Notes: generated by a model not told the origin, from the sequence alone. Shown: positions 21,133-34,267, counted from the first letter of the stretch. The stretch is 64,000 nt of DNA from Cephalotrichum gorgonifer (GCA_900312665.1 ONZQ02000001.1:2023248-2087247), one strand, 5' to 3'. Program-made: numbers and translations.

Positions 21133-23642
21133 TCACCCCTTCACCAAGGTCCTTGCCTTCACCCTCTCCTCCTCCGTCAACACCCACAATATCCCGTCCT
21201 CATCGCCGCCTGCGTCCGCGCCCGGCCCGCTGACCTCCTCCCACTCCTCCTCCTCCATATTCACCACCATCAGCATCTGCATGACCTTGCCAAACACTTC
21301 CCTCGTCGCGTAGTTTCCCTTGCTAACAGCCCCCACCACGCCCGAGAAGTCCCTCTCCATCCTCACCGCCCCGAACGGGCTCGCCCGCCCCGCGTGGCTC
21401 CACACCCTCTTCTCCAACCACCTGGCGAGGTCCTTCGCCGTGAGGTCTAGTAGCGCGCCGTAAGTCTTGGGCGTCATCAGCCGCTGTATGGGCCGCATAA
21501 GCTGGTCCCACCCGTGCTCGAAGCGCCGCGCCGTAGCGTCGTCGAGGACTTCCGGGTCCTGGTCTAGCTGCTGCGCCGCGTCGGCAAGCTCCTCTTCGGT
21601 GAGGGAGTAGTCCACGTCGCGGAAGGTGTCGGACAAGACCGGGCGGAGGCGGAGGCGCACGACATTCTGGAAGAGCACCTTTAAGCCTTCATTCAGGAGC
21701 TCGGTAGTCTTCAGGACGAATGAGTTTAGGAGGTTGGCAAGGGATGTTGCAACGAGGACGGCGTCGCGGTCGTTGGGGAAGGCTTCTCGTAGCGGTGAGT
21801 TAGGTGGTAGGTTGCTGGGCTGGTCTGGTGAGATGCGGAGGTTGGTCTGGATGATGCGGCCCAGGTACTCGTTCGCCATGTCGAGGCTGTTGATGAGGAC
21901 GATGAAGCAGATGACCTTATCTTCGGGCGGGAAACCGCCCTGAACAAGGGCCTTGGGGTACGACTCGTCTCTCATCTTGCGCTGGATCATCCCGACAAAG
22001 TCTGAACCCAGGACACGGCTTATTGCGGGGGTGATGGAGGAGATGATATCCCTCTGGGATGTTGAGAGGGACTTTTGTATGACCTCGTTGACGATGAAGA
22101 TGACGTCGTCTACTGCAAGGATGATATATGGGGAGCTGGCGCTTATGGGCTTGTTGGGGCTAAGGGATAGTCCGCTCGGGTATTCGTCGAGTTGGAAGGC
22201 CTTCTCGACGGAGCGCCGGAAGAAGAAGGTCGTCATGACATCGTACGGGGTCAAGAGTTTCGTGGACACCTTCCGGCTTAGGTTAGACTTGGCGATGACG
22301 TCTGGAAGTAGGATCGTATCCCGCTCCTCCTCATGCGGCTGCTATGTAGATATCGTTAGTACCGGAATTCTAACAAACATCCAGGCATTACGGAGGACCA
22401 TACCTTGCACTTCCCCGCGATGAAGCGAGTATAGAGAGACCAGCGTCCGAGCATGATGGCTATCTCGCTCAGTATACCTTCGATCTCTTTCATATCCACG
22501 CCCTCATCCTCACTCTGCCGAGAATTGCTCGAGGTTCCCCCCGTAGCAGGCGAGTTGACCCGTGACGCACCTCCTCTCTGCGGAGGGAGGAAACTCTGGA
22601 CGAGGAACGAAAAGGGGTAGCTCTTGACGTCGGTCATCCTCCGCTCAACATTCCTATCGTCGCTCCAGGTGTCGATTATGATGCCGCCCTGAATGTCAGC
22701 CTCCGCCTGCAACCTCTCGACGACTCGGATCATCTTCCCCGCCCCATAGTGCATCTCCACCAGGCTGCCATGGCCCTCCACAATCTGTGCGATGTGTTCG
22801 AAGAGCTTCGTGAGTGCATTGGCGTAGAAGTATCCTTCCTTCTTCCCCGGCGGCGCTTTCTTGAGCGTCGCCCTCGCCGTCCCAGCCACACCCTGGCAAA
22901 CGTACTTCCCGTAGACATCCAACCCGACATCCCCCCTCGCAATCAGCGGGAAGAGCTTGAAGAACCTCGTGACCTTCGCCCCGTCCCCCTCAGACGCCGC
23001 CTTCTCGAATTCCCTCAGGAACAGGCTACATAGGCTCTCCCTCGCGCCCTCTAGGGTCACCCACGGCGGATCGGGAACCTCGACGGTCGGTACCACTTCC
23101 GCCGCGAACCTCCCCCTCACGATCTCATCTGGTATTCTACCCGCACGCGCGAGGTACCCAGCTGCCGCCTCCCAGTCTTGCGGCGCGCCCATGGAGCCCA
23201 CCACGCCGCTCACGCAAGCCTTCAGCTCTGCCACCTGCTCCACCACCCCGAGCGTGTCCTCCACTCTTCCCTTCTCGAGGTCCAGCTCCTTCACCTTGTC
23301 GCTTAGCCTCCCCGCCGTCTCGGCCGCGCCCGCGAGCATCTCCCGACCTATGGTCCGCGTGGCGACGACCTGGGACCCGAGTCCCGCGCGGAGGATGTCG
23401 AGGCGGGAGAGCTCCCTGTTCAGGTCTGCTTGCGAGGAGAGGAGGGCATCGAGACGGTCCGTTATCGAGGACTCCCGCTGGTGGAGGGACGCCAGCGCGG
23501 CGCGGATCTCGGAGGGTGTCGTGGCATCGCGGATGTTAGGCCTCGGAGCTTGCGCCGCTGAGGAGCTGGACTTCAGGTCGGATTTGTGACTGGGAGCTGT
23601 AGCTGCGTGGTGGGGCGGAGATATGGTTGGGACGGGAGACAT
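21133..23642 (-). CDS. COG4: Conserved oligomeric Golgi complex subunit 4
   Basis: Two exons, 23642-22404 and 22341-21133, give 815 residues. The 62 nt intron has donor GTATGG, branch ACTAAC and acceptor ATAG. The N-terminal half has the coiled-coil of COG4 (SITDRLDALLSSQADLNREL) and the signature RFFKLFPLIARGDVGLDVY. The C-terminal half has LTPYDVMTTFFFRRSVEKAF and the COG4 dimer/domain region with IILAVDDVIFIVNEVI. COG is a multisubunit tether for retrograde vesicles in the Golgi, and Cog4 contacts SNAREs such as Sed5 and Sly1. The length is close to that of fungal COG4 proteins. Nothing appears broken. Confidence 0.93.
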
Positions 23643-24419
23643 GTCGGGCGGCGGGCGCGGGGGCGCATTGCGGACCCTTCGGCCGATTTCCGTGTGATAC
23701 AGCTGCTGTATGGGGGAGATCTGGCTGTGCGCGGCTTGAAATGGGAGGTTATGTTGGCTGTGATGGTGGTATTCGAAGTGGTTGAAGCTGGCTCAAGGGT
23801 TGTCGTTGGGTGTTGGGTGGTGGGGAGACAGCTGTTCTTGTGCTGTATTACTATAGTAGCCAAAATGAACACCATGGAGTGGGCTGCTTGGTGGTGTCCT
23901 GTAATACGAGCGAGTACTTTGGTGGTGTTACTCCCCCACCCTGGTTAATGGGCCACTACAACGTAGAGCGACCACACCAAAAAGTACTGGAATTACACGG
24001 TAGCTTCGCCAGCTGCTTGCCAGTACGAAGTACGGTAAACAGTGATTTTGAGAAAGCAATAGGTAGATGTAGAGTCATACATACCACCTTGAAGACATTG
24101 TAGAATTCTTTATCGTCATCACAGGCGCGGCTGGACTCCAAGGAGCATCCATCCTAAGTCAAGACATATATCACCATCCTCCGTTGAGCGATACAACCCA
24201 ACCCTCTATTGATCTATATATGCTTGATTCTCGCGTGAGCCTCCGATGAAGACGAAACCCGTCTCGTATCAGGAAAGCGAAAAACGACAACAGAATGGGT
24301 AGCCCTATATCAGACCCCCAAGACAGCAATTGCGCCGTGTTCAATAAACTCCCCCTACCCTTAAACCCTCCATGTCCCAAGGTAACCAACCCTATTATGT
24401 AGCTTATGTCGATATAACT
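23643..24419. other. Spacer between COG4 promoter and PMR1 3' end
   Basis: This 777 nt region holds the COG4 promoter and the PMR1 3' UTR. Reading frames at 23586-24103 are short and non-homologous. No RNA gene or repeat is seen. Confidence 0.6.
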
Positions 24420-27400
24420 TTACACTGCCTGGCTGTAGCCCGAGCCGAGCCTCTTCAGCCGCCCGTACATCCACCACTTCCTCGCCTCGTCCACCCAGAA
24501 GACGGTGCTGCACAGCATGACTAGGCCCACGAGGTCGTAGAACCCGAGTGCTTCTGTCTGGAATACCTCCTGCAGCCAGGGGAAGTATATGACGAGCAGC
24601 TGTCCCGCGAGACTAAGCGACACGGCCCAGTTGAATAGCGAGTTCGAGAACAGGCCCATCTCGCCCCGCAGTATCGACTTAGACTCGGATCGACAGGCAA
24701 GGGCGTTGAACATGTCGAAGAGGACGAAGCAGGTAAAGGTCATGGTGGTGTCTCGCCGAGTTACCTCGCCGTCCCCGAGTAGCTTGACGTACACCATCAT
24801 CGTGCCCATCATGATAATCGTTGCCGAGGTGAGAACGCGCTTGATGAGTGCGTTGGTTAGCACGGGGTCGCCGCGCCTTCGGGGGGGCTTGTTCATGACG
24901 TCTTTGTCGACGGCTTCCACACCGAGGGACTGCGCTGGCGGACCATCCATGATGATGTCTAAGGAGTGTGGTTAGTACCTTCTGACATGGGAAACAATGC
25001 CAAGGGCAGTCAGTAGCCACTTACTTATCCAGAGAATCTGCATCGCGTTCAACGGGTTCTTGAAGCCGAGGCAGGTGCAGACGAGTACAAGCGACAGGCC
25101 CGCCGCGCTAGTGCTCAGCTGGAACGTCAGGAAATTCTGAATATTGTTGAAGATACCCTTGCCCTCCTCGATAGCATGGAGGATGGTTGAGAAGTCGTCG
25201 TCAGTGAGGATCATATCTGCCGCCTCCTTGGCGACGTCCGTACCGTTCATGCCCATCGAGATACCAATGTCGGCCTTCTTTAGCGCCGGCGCATCATTCA
25301 CACCGTCCCCAGTCATGGCAACAATATCACCCCTAGACTGCAGCGCCCGTATGATCTTCAGCTTGTGGTCGGGATTAGTGCGAGCGAAGATTGTCGTGGT
25401 GCGCATCGCCTCTGCCAACTCCGGCTCCGACATCTCATCTACCTCCTCTCCGGTCAAGACGGGTCTGACTGCCGCTTGGCCGGGGCCTGCGTACTCGTGG
25501 GGGGTTGCGATGTTCATCCCAAGCTGCTTGCCAATGGCCACGGCCGTTGCTTCTGCATCACCGGTGATCATGATCACCTTGACACCCCCACGCATCAGTT
25601 TCCTAATCGAGCGGCCAACGCCAGGTCGGGGTGGATCACGCATGCCGACAAGACCTGCAAAAGTAAGGCCCCTGTAGATATCTTCCGACTGGTTTGGAAG
25701 GGGACTCTCGTCTCCATTACTGCCTGGCGATGAGCCTCTCCCACCCGAGATCGACGCCCCCCTCCCCTTTGATGATTTTGTGACATAGCCGCTGGCGAAT
25801 GCGAGTACACGGAGACCCCGCGATGCCATTTCATCGGCAGCTTGGAGCGCCTCCTGCCTCCGGTTCGCGTCGAGGATGATCTCCCGGCCGTCGCCGGTAA
25901 TATACGTGTCGCAAGCATCAAGGACCCTGTCGATAGCCCCCTTCATGTACGCAAACTCACGGTCACCTTTGTCCGCTACCGTGACACCCATCCATTTGCG
26001 TTCAGAGCTGAAAGGCGTATCGACGACCCGAGGTCCAATAGACTCCCGAGCGTCATGCTCCTTAAATCTGTCCATGAGATCAAGCATAGCCACATCGGTG
26101 GGCTGTCCTACCCAGCGAGTCAAGGTAGAGCCGTGGCGGCTTTGCGTCGATGAGAGCACAGCCATTGTCCTAGAAGTGGATGGGCTCTCATCTGCAAATT
26201 TCCGAGCGAGGCGTCCATTGTTCGCGATGTTTCCGATGCGAATGATTCGTAGAGTCGTCGGGTTGGACCGCTTCTCTATCGCCTCGTCATCCGAATCAAC
26301 ATCAAATGCGGCGTCGGCCCCGAAATACCACATCTTGGCCGTCGTCATGTGGTTAGTGGTAAGGGTTCCTGCGCGCGCAAAGTTAGCCAGGGGCAAGAAC
26401 CTACGGAGTAGCGCTACTCACCCGTCTTGTCGGTGCACACTACGTTCACGGAGCCGAGGGTTTCGACCTTGGGCATCCGCCGAACAATAGCATTATGTCT
26501 TGCCATCCTGTGAACCCCAAGGGCGAGGGTGACAGTAACGATGATAGGCAGGCCCTCAGGGATAGCAGCGACGGCGAGTGAGATCGAAATGGTGAAGATG
26601 TCCAGGAGCTGTTTCCCCTGTAACCAGCCTACAACGGAGATCAGGCCGATTACGACAAAAGAGAGCTTGCTAAGCTGCGACCCAAGTTCGTCCATTGTCA
26701 ATTGAAGCGGGGATCGAGGGCTTTCGGTGCCAGACACGCTCGTCGCGATCGTACCGAAGTGCGTATCTCCTCCAGTCGCAAAGACGATGCCTTGACCGTG
26801 TCCGGATTTGATCAGAGTTCCCATATATGCAATATTGCGGATGTCATCGTTCCTTCTTGGAGTGGACGGACGTGAGTGGCCGGGCGACTGGCCTGGATAT
26901 AGGTGACCATTGACTTGTGCCGGTGGGACAAAGCCCGGCGATCGGGTGTCCGCGACGACTCGTTCGGGTTCGTTCTCGCCCGTCAGGTTCGACGCATCGA
27001 TGGTGAGGTCTACGGCCTTTGTGACACGAATGTCTGCAGGAATGCGGTCGCCCGTGGTAAACAAGACCAAGTCGCCAGGGACCAATTGAGAAGCCATCAC
27101 TTTCGTCGACGCTGCCTCCATTATCTCCTCACCAGGGGTCGTCGTCCCGGGTGAGTTAAGGCCCTCCATCCCGTCGCCGGCCTTGGGTGGCCACGCAGTC
27201 GAGCGGTTAGGAACGGCCGACTTGGCAGCGGAGCGCACGAGGTGGGCATGGTTCGGAACCAAGTGGTTCAGGGCTTCGATGGACTTCTCAGATCGATATT
27301 CTTGTATGAACCCCACGGCGACAACGATGGTGACGGCGACGGTAATACTTAGCGCGTCGTCCATATTCCCTACTAGAATCGAAGCCCCGGCTGATGAGAG

Positions 27401-27712
27401 CAATAGCAGGATCAGCGGCTCCTTGAACTGCCCTATGAATCGCAGCCAAATCGGCTCGGGGGGATCGTGCGGTATCTCGTTCGGGCCATAGTCGCCGAGT
27501 CGCTTGAGGGCAGCGACTTCGGAGAGACCATGGGTCAAGGAAGTATTTAGTCGCCGAGCTACTTCCTCAATGGGAATGGAGGAGAACTGATCAGCAACAC
27601 CCTGCCCAGTATCAAAGTCAGCGTCATAGAGGTCCACGAGAACGGAGTCGCCTGCAACCCACCCTAGACTGTGCCGGCGTCGTTCGTTCCTGCCTAGAGG
27701 GTGGCCTGGCAT
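24420..27712 (-). CDS. pmr1: Golgi Ca2+/Mn2+ P-type ATPase (Pmr1/SPCA)
   Basis: Three exons, 27712-26422, 26368-25025 and 24958-24420, give 1057 residues. Introns are 53 and 66 nt, with CTAAC branch sites. Pump hallmarks: NLTGENEPE actuator loop typical of Pmr1, PEGLP in M4, phosphorylation motif CSDKTGT-type (VCTDKTGTLTTN, split by intron 1 inside the codon for Gly), KGA, MITGD and TGDGVNDAP. About ten hydrophobic segments are present. SPCA pumps load the Golgi with Ca2+ and Mn2+ for glycosylation and protein sorting. The N-terminal ~35 residues before [14 protein letters not shown] are not obviously conserved, so a start further upstream behind another intron is possible. Short Ser/Gly/Pro insertions lie in the A and N domains, for example near [12 protein letters not shown]. 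Confidence 0.93.
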
Positions 27713-29332
27713 ATTTCCATAGTTCCCTATCTGATGGCTCGAAGTCGGTCCTTGTGGTAGCCGGCGACCCGGCGACGGGCAGGAGGGCTTCGTTGTTCTG
27801 TCCCCTCCATGGTAGTTGCATGGCGAGGGAAAGGTCGACGATGTGTCGGAGTAGGTAGCTAGGAAACCGGATAACCTGGCGCACTCATGAGGGCGGGAGC
27901 GGGAGCCGGGTCGTAACAGTAATGCTTCGAAGGTTTTCCTCGTTAAGCAAGATAGTCAAGGGCGTTGGATATGTGCGCTCCGCTGGGGCGGAGGTCCCGG
28001 ATGCCTTTGCCTGAAACAAATCGAGATGCTCGAGGCGCAAGGTGCAAGGTGCAGCTGACAACACCTAGCTAGTCGCGGCGCAGAAAAAGTTGTGCAAGTA
28101 CAAGTGCTTGTGGTCCTATCGGAACGTAGGAGGTAGCCTCGCCGTGGACGTCAATCGGCTGTTTGTGAATACTGGGAAAATTCGAATGGGTTGTTGGAGC
28201 AAACAAGTTTCGTAGAAACTACGAATTTGATCTGAATGAACACGTTAATCCACGATGGTCCCAAACCAGGGGGGTGTAAGTATTACGAGTACGCATAGCC
28301 GGAAGCGGAAACGTGGGCAGAGGAACAAGGATTGCAGCTTACAAGTACCTACCCCTGCGAGGTCCCTGGCCGGACAATGATACTCCACTAATAGGTACGA
28401 GTACGCTCTTGATTCGACGGTTGAGGACACCCACCCAAACCATGCGTGTTCGGGAGAAGCAGCTCGTATTACGGCGGGGACACTGCTTATCAAGTACCTT
28501 TTAGTGGTGGATTTCCAAGAACGCCCCTTTGTTGACCCGATTTAGAGCGATCCAAACCCCTGCTAGAAAGCTTCACCAGCGCTAGAAGAACAAGCACCAG
28601 CGCTGTCACAGCACCCAAAGGGCAAGTTACTTCCAGGAGATTGTATGGACCCTCTTGCAGCCTTAGCCGAAAGAGACTAGATGTACCAGACGAGTCACGT
28701 GCTCATGGTAGATTGACGGTTATGTAATACGTTCGCGTTCCAGGTTGCTGGGTGGTCCGAGCACTCTGTGGCGGTTCCCAGCCACCGACAATAACCCAGC
28801 GCATGAGTGGTGGGTTTGGCTCAAGCAAAGGAAGAGCAAAACACAAGCCCCCCCTCCCAAATCCCTCCACCCTTTCCCCAAGAATTGTCCGACTTATTTT
28901 CGCACCTCGTCGCAAACAGACGACTCCTACGCCGCCATCCTCGCGATATTTTATGACGCGACTACGATTGATGTCGGCACCACTCTTTGCGACTTTGATG
29001 TCTAGATTCTATCGTTAATACGCCCGTGTCGACGCCACCCGCTGGATCCGATCCCAGCTTCACGCGATTCGCCTGACGCTTCCTTAGCGCGACATCCACC
29101 TGGCGTTGTTTACAAGTACACCCAGCTCCCCACGCACGCCGCACTTCACCACCTCACACCACCCACCCACCTACTACCCACATACAATAACCCATACGCG
29201 CTTTGCATCGCTTTGGACTCGCACCACAGCGCGTCTCTTTGATCAAGGGGAACATTCAGCAGTGGCTCTAACGCCTCTTGCTCCCACCTTTTCCTTCTCG
29301 CAACACGCGATCCGAAGCTCCACCTCGCCAAG
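27713..29332. other. Divergent intergenic region (PMR1 / RAD21)
   Basis: This 1.62 kb region separates two divergent start codons. It has a GTACGAGTAC decamer at 28395-28404 and a related TTACGAGTACG at 28283-28293. Pyrimidine- and CACC-rich sequence before 29332 looks like the RAD21 leader. I see no gene. Confidence 0.6.
28395..28404. promoter_or_regulatory. GTACGAGTAC decamer, intergenic copy 2
   Basis: Exact GTACGAGTAC in the PMR1/RAD21 divergent promoter region. A near-copy (TTACGAGTAC) lies about 110 nt upstream. The role is inferred from recurrence only. Confidence 0.3.
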
Positions 29333-31273
29333 ATGTTTTATTCGGAAACACTCCTCCAAAAGACCGGGCCCCTCGCCCGGGTATGGCTCTCTGCCAACCT
29401 CGAGCGCAAGCTCTCCAAGACGCACATTCTCCAGTCTGACCTTGGCGAGAGTATCGAGGCCATCATCACGCCAAGCCAGGCGCCGATGGCCTTGCGATTG
29501 AGCGGTCAGCTTCTTCTTGGTGTCGTGCGAATTTACAGTCGCAAAGCGCGCTACCTCCTCGATGACTGCAATGAAGCTCTGATGAAGATCAAGATGGTAC
29601 GTGAATCTTTTATTTCTCCTTGGGTCAAGCAAGTCTCTCTAACAAGTTGCCCCTCCTAGGCCTTCCGGTCAAGCGGAAACAATGACATGGCCACGAGCTT
29701 GAACGCGTCCCATCGTGAGGCTCTACTGCTACCAGATCAGATCACGCCCTATGACAATCTGAATATCCTCCCCCCTCCTGATGCGGCCTGGCTGCTGTCT
29801 CAGATGGATACTGCGACCGCCACACCTATGGGACGGAAGGGCCGGGTCAGCCATCGCGATATCAACTTGCAGGAAGACTTTAACAACAGCCAGTTTTTAC
29901 ACTCGACAAACAACAAGGACGACGAGTCTGCCTTTGCGATCATGGAGGATCTCGACTTGGATATCGAATTTGGAGACCTTGACGAACATGCTCGAGGCGG
30001 AGACATGTCCGTGGAGATGGGACGTGATGCGGCGGTCCCGTCGGTGGAAGATGATATTTTCAGCGACTTTGACCCCGCTACTCGTCCCGCCAAAGACCAG
30101 GTCGGCCGTGAGCAATCACTCAACCTAGATTTCGAGGATAATGTTCGCATTGCCGACGATGAGGGTGATATCCAAATGGGCGATGGTCTACAGTTCAACC
30201 TCGACGACCAGTCTGCCATGCCCGCTGTTTCGCACATTAGCCGCGCCCGAATCTCGGAGTCACCCCTATCGGACATTGACGAGGATCTAGCCCGAGAGGT
30301 GGAGGAAGAGGTAACGCGGCACCAGCAGGAAGACCTTTATGAGCCTACGGCAGGGGACGACACCACCATAACGCGTCGCCCGGCACAGAGGGCGAAGAAG
30401 CAGAAGGTCATCCTCCCCGACGACCAGACTATGCTCTCCAGTGCCTATATCAAGGAGCAGCACGCCAACCGAGAAAACATCCTCAAAGCGCAGTCATTCC
30501 TGCCCAAGGACCCTTATGTCCTGGCACTAATGGAGATGCACAAGAACGGTGGTTTTGTCTCCAACATTATCCTTGGTGGTCGCGGGTCTGCCTGGGCTCC
30601 TGAGCTGCGACCTATGCTGTCCATTACCGGCAGCAAGCAGTCCAACGAACTGAAGCGAAAGAGGGACAGCGGTATCGCCGATATGGATAGTGACCAGGGC
30701 GCATGGAAGTCACCGCGGATCGATATTGGTGACGAGGACGATTTCATTCTTGGAGATGATGCAGAGGCGGCGGACCATACCGCCGTTCGCCCGGACGGCA
30801 CCATTCTCGAAATTCCAGCCGACGACAACTCCTACGAGCGCGAAGGATCACCGATGCCTGCTTTCGACGACACAACCGTGCCGCTTGTGCATCCCGCAGA
30901 TAGCGGCCCTGTCTCCCTGGGGACAAAGCACGCCGTCCACGTTCTGAGAGACATATTCGGATCCGAAGCCGCCACGAGCGCTGAGAAACGCAAGCAGACC
31001 GCCGTCGTCTTCCAAGACCTCCTTCCCGAAAAGCGAACGACGAAAGCCGACGCCACGAAGATGTTCTTCGAGTGCCTTGTCCTCGCCACCAAGGACGCGA
31101 TCAAGGTGGAGCAGGGAGAGGCGCTCGGCGCGCCGATCAAGGTTCGCGGCAAGCGCGGCCTTTGGGGCGAGTGGGCCGAGCGGGAGGCGGGCGGGGAGAT
31201 TGTTCAGGAGGAGGAAGTGCAAGCCGGCCCTGCTGCCCCCGCGGCAGCCCCCGCCATTGCCGTCGAGTCGTAG
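29333..31273 (+). CDS. rad21: Cohesin kleisin subunit RAD21/Scc1
   Basis: Two exons, 29333-29596 and 29660-31273, give 625 residues. The intron (63 nt) has donor GTACGT and acceptor CCTAG. The N-terminus MFYSETLLQKTGPLARVWLS and LRLSGQLLLGVVRIYSRKA is the Rad21/Rec8 N-terminal domain that binds Smc3. The middle is long, acidic and disordered, as in kleisins, with candidate separase sites not assigned. The C-terminus (about 555-610; TKADATKMFFECLVLATKDA) is the winged-helix domain that closes the ring on Smc1. The phrase KRTTKADATKMFFE resembles mitotic Rad21 more than Rec8. Cohesin holds sister chromatids together. It is transcribed divergently from PMR1. Confidence 0.93.
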
Positions 31274-32057
31274 TCGCTCGCAGTCCTAGAAAGTTCTTGG
31301 AGACTATAGAATTTTGGAAAATGGGACATCGACGCACGGCAGAGGTTTGGATCTTGTGTAAATTACGGTCCGTTGCATTTCGGGAACTAGGGAAAACGGA
31401 GCTCTGAGGGTGGATAGGGGAAGGGGACAGACGGGCGGTGGGCGTTTTTGGCGAATAAGGGGAATTCGGGGAAATGATACCAAGGCCTTTTGGGGTAACT
31501 CGCTTGGATGCCTTGACGGATTGGATCACGCTGGTTTCCATCTGCTTTCTACAAGTCGTTTGGTTTTCTCTTTTCGGGGGGGGTGGGATAGCCTTGATTT
31601 TTGGTCAATCGGGGGAATACTCTTCGGGGTCCCTCCCTTTTTTTCGATTCTTGGTGACTAGGTAGTTAGACTGCCCTGTGGGCATGTTGTAATTGACAGA
31701 AGATATTTGTTCCAATCTATGATTATCATCTCGCTGTGAAGAACGAGCATGTAGGGATATAGAAGTGGTTGGAGACCATACAGATCAATTAGTACTCCTG
31801 AGGAGGGACTACTTACATTCGTTGGTGGCTGAGGTGTGTATTATTGACTGGGCGACTTGCCCCGCGCAACCCCGCCATGGCTCGATTTTCCCCCAGCCAG
31901 ATCCCAGTCCCCAGGCAACAACAATCGATTCCTCTCCGCTCACCACACTCGCCCTCGACCCTCCACAAGTTGCCTTCAAGTACACCCACCATACAACATC
32001 AACATTAACATAACCTAGTCGAACACCCACGAGAACAAATCCCCCTCCTCGTCCAAG
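31274..32057. other. Spacer RAD21 / TBCA
   Basis: This 784 nt co-directional spacer contains the RAD21 3' UTR and the TBCA promoter. A CACC/AACA-rich stretch before 32058 looks like a leader. No gene is seen. Confidence 0.6.
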
Positions 32058-32541
32058 ATGGCTACCAACGGCAGCAAGAAGCTCTCGAAGCTCCAGATCT
32101 CCACGCAGGCCCTCCTTCGCCTCGTCAAGGAGGAGAAGTCCTACCACAAGGAGCTGGAGCAGGACAAGGCCGCGGTCGCGGCGCTGAGGGCCGAGCTGGC
32201 GCGGAAGCTCGCGAACGGGGAGACTCCGGGTGAGAATGACGAGTATATGATTGGCCAGCGGGTGCGTTTCCCTTCCCTCACCCTTCCCACTAGTCCGCTA
32301 CGAGTGCCTTGTTTCCTTGGTCCGAGGAGAGGATGGCTAACGTTCAGACTCACAGGACCGCGCAATCAAGGAGACGGAAGCCGTGTTCGCGCCCCTCCAC
32401 ACGAAGATCGACAACGCCGTGAGCAACCTCGAAGACGCGGTCAAGGACGCTCAGGACGCCACGGAGGAGGAGCTCGGCAACGCGAAGAAGGCGATCGCGG
32501 ACGCGAAGGTGCTCCTCGCCGAGTCGGCTGCTGCGGAGTAA
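32058..32541 (+). CDS. TBCA: Tubulin-binding cofactor A
   Basis: Two exons, 32058-32261 and 32356-32541, give 129 residues. The intron (94 nt) has donor GTGCGT and acceptor ACAG. The protein is almost entirely alpha-helical and charged, as in the three-helix TBCA/Rbl2 fold. The segments KLQISTQALLRLVKEEKSYH and AIKETEAVFAPLHTKI match this family. The cofactor captures beta-tubulin and works in the tubulin folding and quality-control pathway. It is convergent with the THOC7 gene, with only 159 nt between stop codons. Confidence 0.9.
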
Positions 32542-32700
32542 TATCTAGGAATCAGTAATCCCAGAAGAGCAATGCGGAAGACTCATATCTACATAGAGGA
32601 GAGTGAAAGGATTGGGAATGAAGCAGGTTTTCATTATGGGGCGCTGGCACCGGCAGCTGGCAGAAGACTTCCAAAACTATAATACAGACATATACCCCCC

Positions 32701-33759
32701 TTAGTTGTCGTCAACCTCCATCCTGTCGGCGGCGCCGTTCGTAGCAGCGGGGCCATCAATCGTAATCTGAGGCGTCTCAGAGTCATGTTTTTTCCCGTCA
32801 TCCTCCATCTCCACGTCCTCCCCCTCTTCTATCTCATCCTTGGAAAATGGAAGCTGGGGAGTAGCAGACCGAGTTGGAGCCTGGCTCCCCTGTGACTGCA
32901 GCCCCAGAAGGTCCGCCCTCGGCCGAAGAGAGTCGGCGGGGCTCCCCTCTCGGGATCTACCCCCATTCATTCTCACCCCGCTCTCAACTTGGGGTGTAGC
33001 GTTCCCGCTCTGCGTTGGCCTCGGCGTTGCCCCGTCCCTTGACGCCTCCCCGTCCTCTTCGCCGTCCTCGTTCATGCCGTCTCTCCTGTCCACCTCCTCC
33101 TTCTCATCCCTGATCTGAGACCGCAGCAGCATCCCCTCCTCCATAATCCTGCTAAACTGGTCTCTCCTCTCCCGCCACGTGGCGTTGTATGTCTCGCTCT
33201 CACGCTCCAGCTCGCGGCACTCCTCCTCGAGCTTCTGCAGAGCCGCCCTCTGCTCCGCCCTCGGCCGCAGCCTGCCGTTACTGTTCGTGATCTTATCCGC
33301 CAGTTCGTCGAACTTCTTCCGCTGAGCGAGTGTGCCTCGCGCTTCCTCGAGCCGGAGCCTCAGGTCGGCATTCTTCTCGCGCACAGCCTGGCACTCGTCT
33401 AAGATCGCCGCCCTCTTCTCCTCGTAGCCCGCCCGCTCGCGCTTGTTCGCGTCGGCGAGGAACTGCAGGCGCGCGATACTGTTGTCGAAGGCGGCGAAGT
33501 CGAGGGCTAGGTCTTCCCGCAGCTGTTCCAGCTCGCGCACGTAGACGTCTTTACGTGGCGTTGGCGTGTCTGTATTCGTCTTGTCCTCATCGCCGCTGGC
33601 GGGGAAGCTGGGGGGAGCGTAGCTGGCGGTCTTGATGAGCGCGTTGATCTGGTTTAGGCGCTTGGTTATGCGCTTGAAGGGCTTTTCTTCGACATTGAGG
33701 AGGCGCCGCTTGTGGAGGTCTTGCTCCTCTTTCTCATCGAGGAGGCCCCAGGTCGACAT
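32701..33759 (-). CDS. THOC7: THO complex subunit 7
   Basis: One exon of 352 codons starts MSTWGLLDEKEEQDLHKRRL, which is the THOC7 (Pfam PF05615) N-terminal pattern. KPFKRITKRLNQINALI and a long coiled coil at about residues 75-235 follow. Residues 240-352 are low-complexity, acidic and Ser/Thr/Pro-rich, ending in a short acidic tail. THO couples transcription elongation to mRNA packaging and export. The 508 nt to the ZC3H3-like gene, which points away, is a bidirectional promoter of two mRNA-processing genes. Confidence 0.87.
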   Translation of the reverse strand: MSTWGLLDEKEEQDLHKRRLLNVEEKPFKRITKRLNQINALIKTASYAPPSFPASGDEDKTNTDTPTPRKDVYVRELEQLREDLALDFAAFDNSIARLQFLADANKRERAGYEEKRAAILDECQAVREKNADLRLRLEEARGTLAQRKKFDELADKITNSNGRLRPRAEQRAALQKLEEECRELERESETYNATWRERRDQFSRIMEEGMLLRSQIRDEKEEVDRRDGMNEDGEEDGEASRDGATPRPTQSGNATPQVESGVRMNGGRSREGSPADSLRPRADLLGLQSQGSQAPTRSATPQLPFSKDEIEEGEDVEMEDDGKKHDSETPQITIDGPAATNGAADRMEVDDN

Positions 33760-34267
33760 CGTGTCTGGGTAGGCCAGGTGCTAGCCGTCGGCGGCGGAGT
33801 CGTTACGGAAGGAACGAGGCGTGGAATGGATCAAGATTGACTAGGGAATTGCTCGAAGCGTTTTTTGTCGCAACGCTAAAAGGGCGGGAGGAAAGAGCCT
33901 GGGGAGGAAGAATAGGTCGGTGCGGGTAGAACAGGGGGTATCGGCTGCTTCGAAGTAGATGAGGTCGATCGATGGCTTAGGGTGGAGTGGAACGTGCCTT
34001 CCTCTTTCTTTCGAGTGGTAACCAAAAGCGTGAAGCCAAAATCGGCAGCCAGCCTCGCGTTTGGAAAGCGCTAGCGCACAGACCGCTTACTGTGGATAGC
34101 CGCCGATTATGTCACATATTTCCTTTGTCGGCGCTTCTGGCATATTAACCTAATCCGGCGAGACATCGTCGCCTTCCATTCCATCTTCTTCCACCCCAAC
34201 ACATCTTCACATTTCGTATACTCTCCAGAACTTGTCGCGAAAAAAAAAAAACGGAACTACCAGGGCT
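33760..34267. promoter_or_regulatory. Bidirectional promoter THOC7 / CCCH protein
   Basis: This 508 nt region separates divergent start codons. It includes a pyrimidine-rich leader before 34268 and a run of A at 34241-34251. No gene is seen. Individual elements cannot be assigned. Confidence 0.5.
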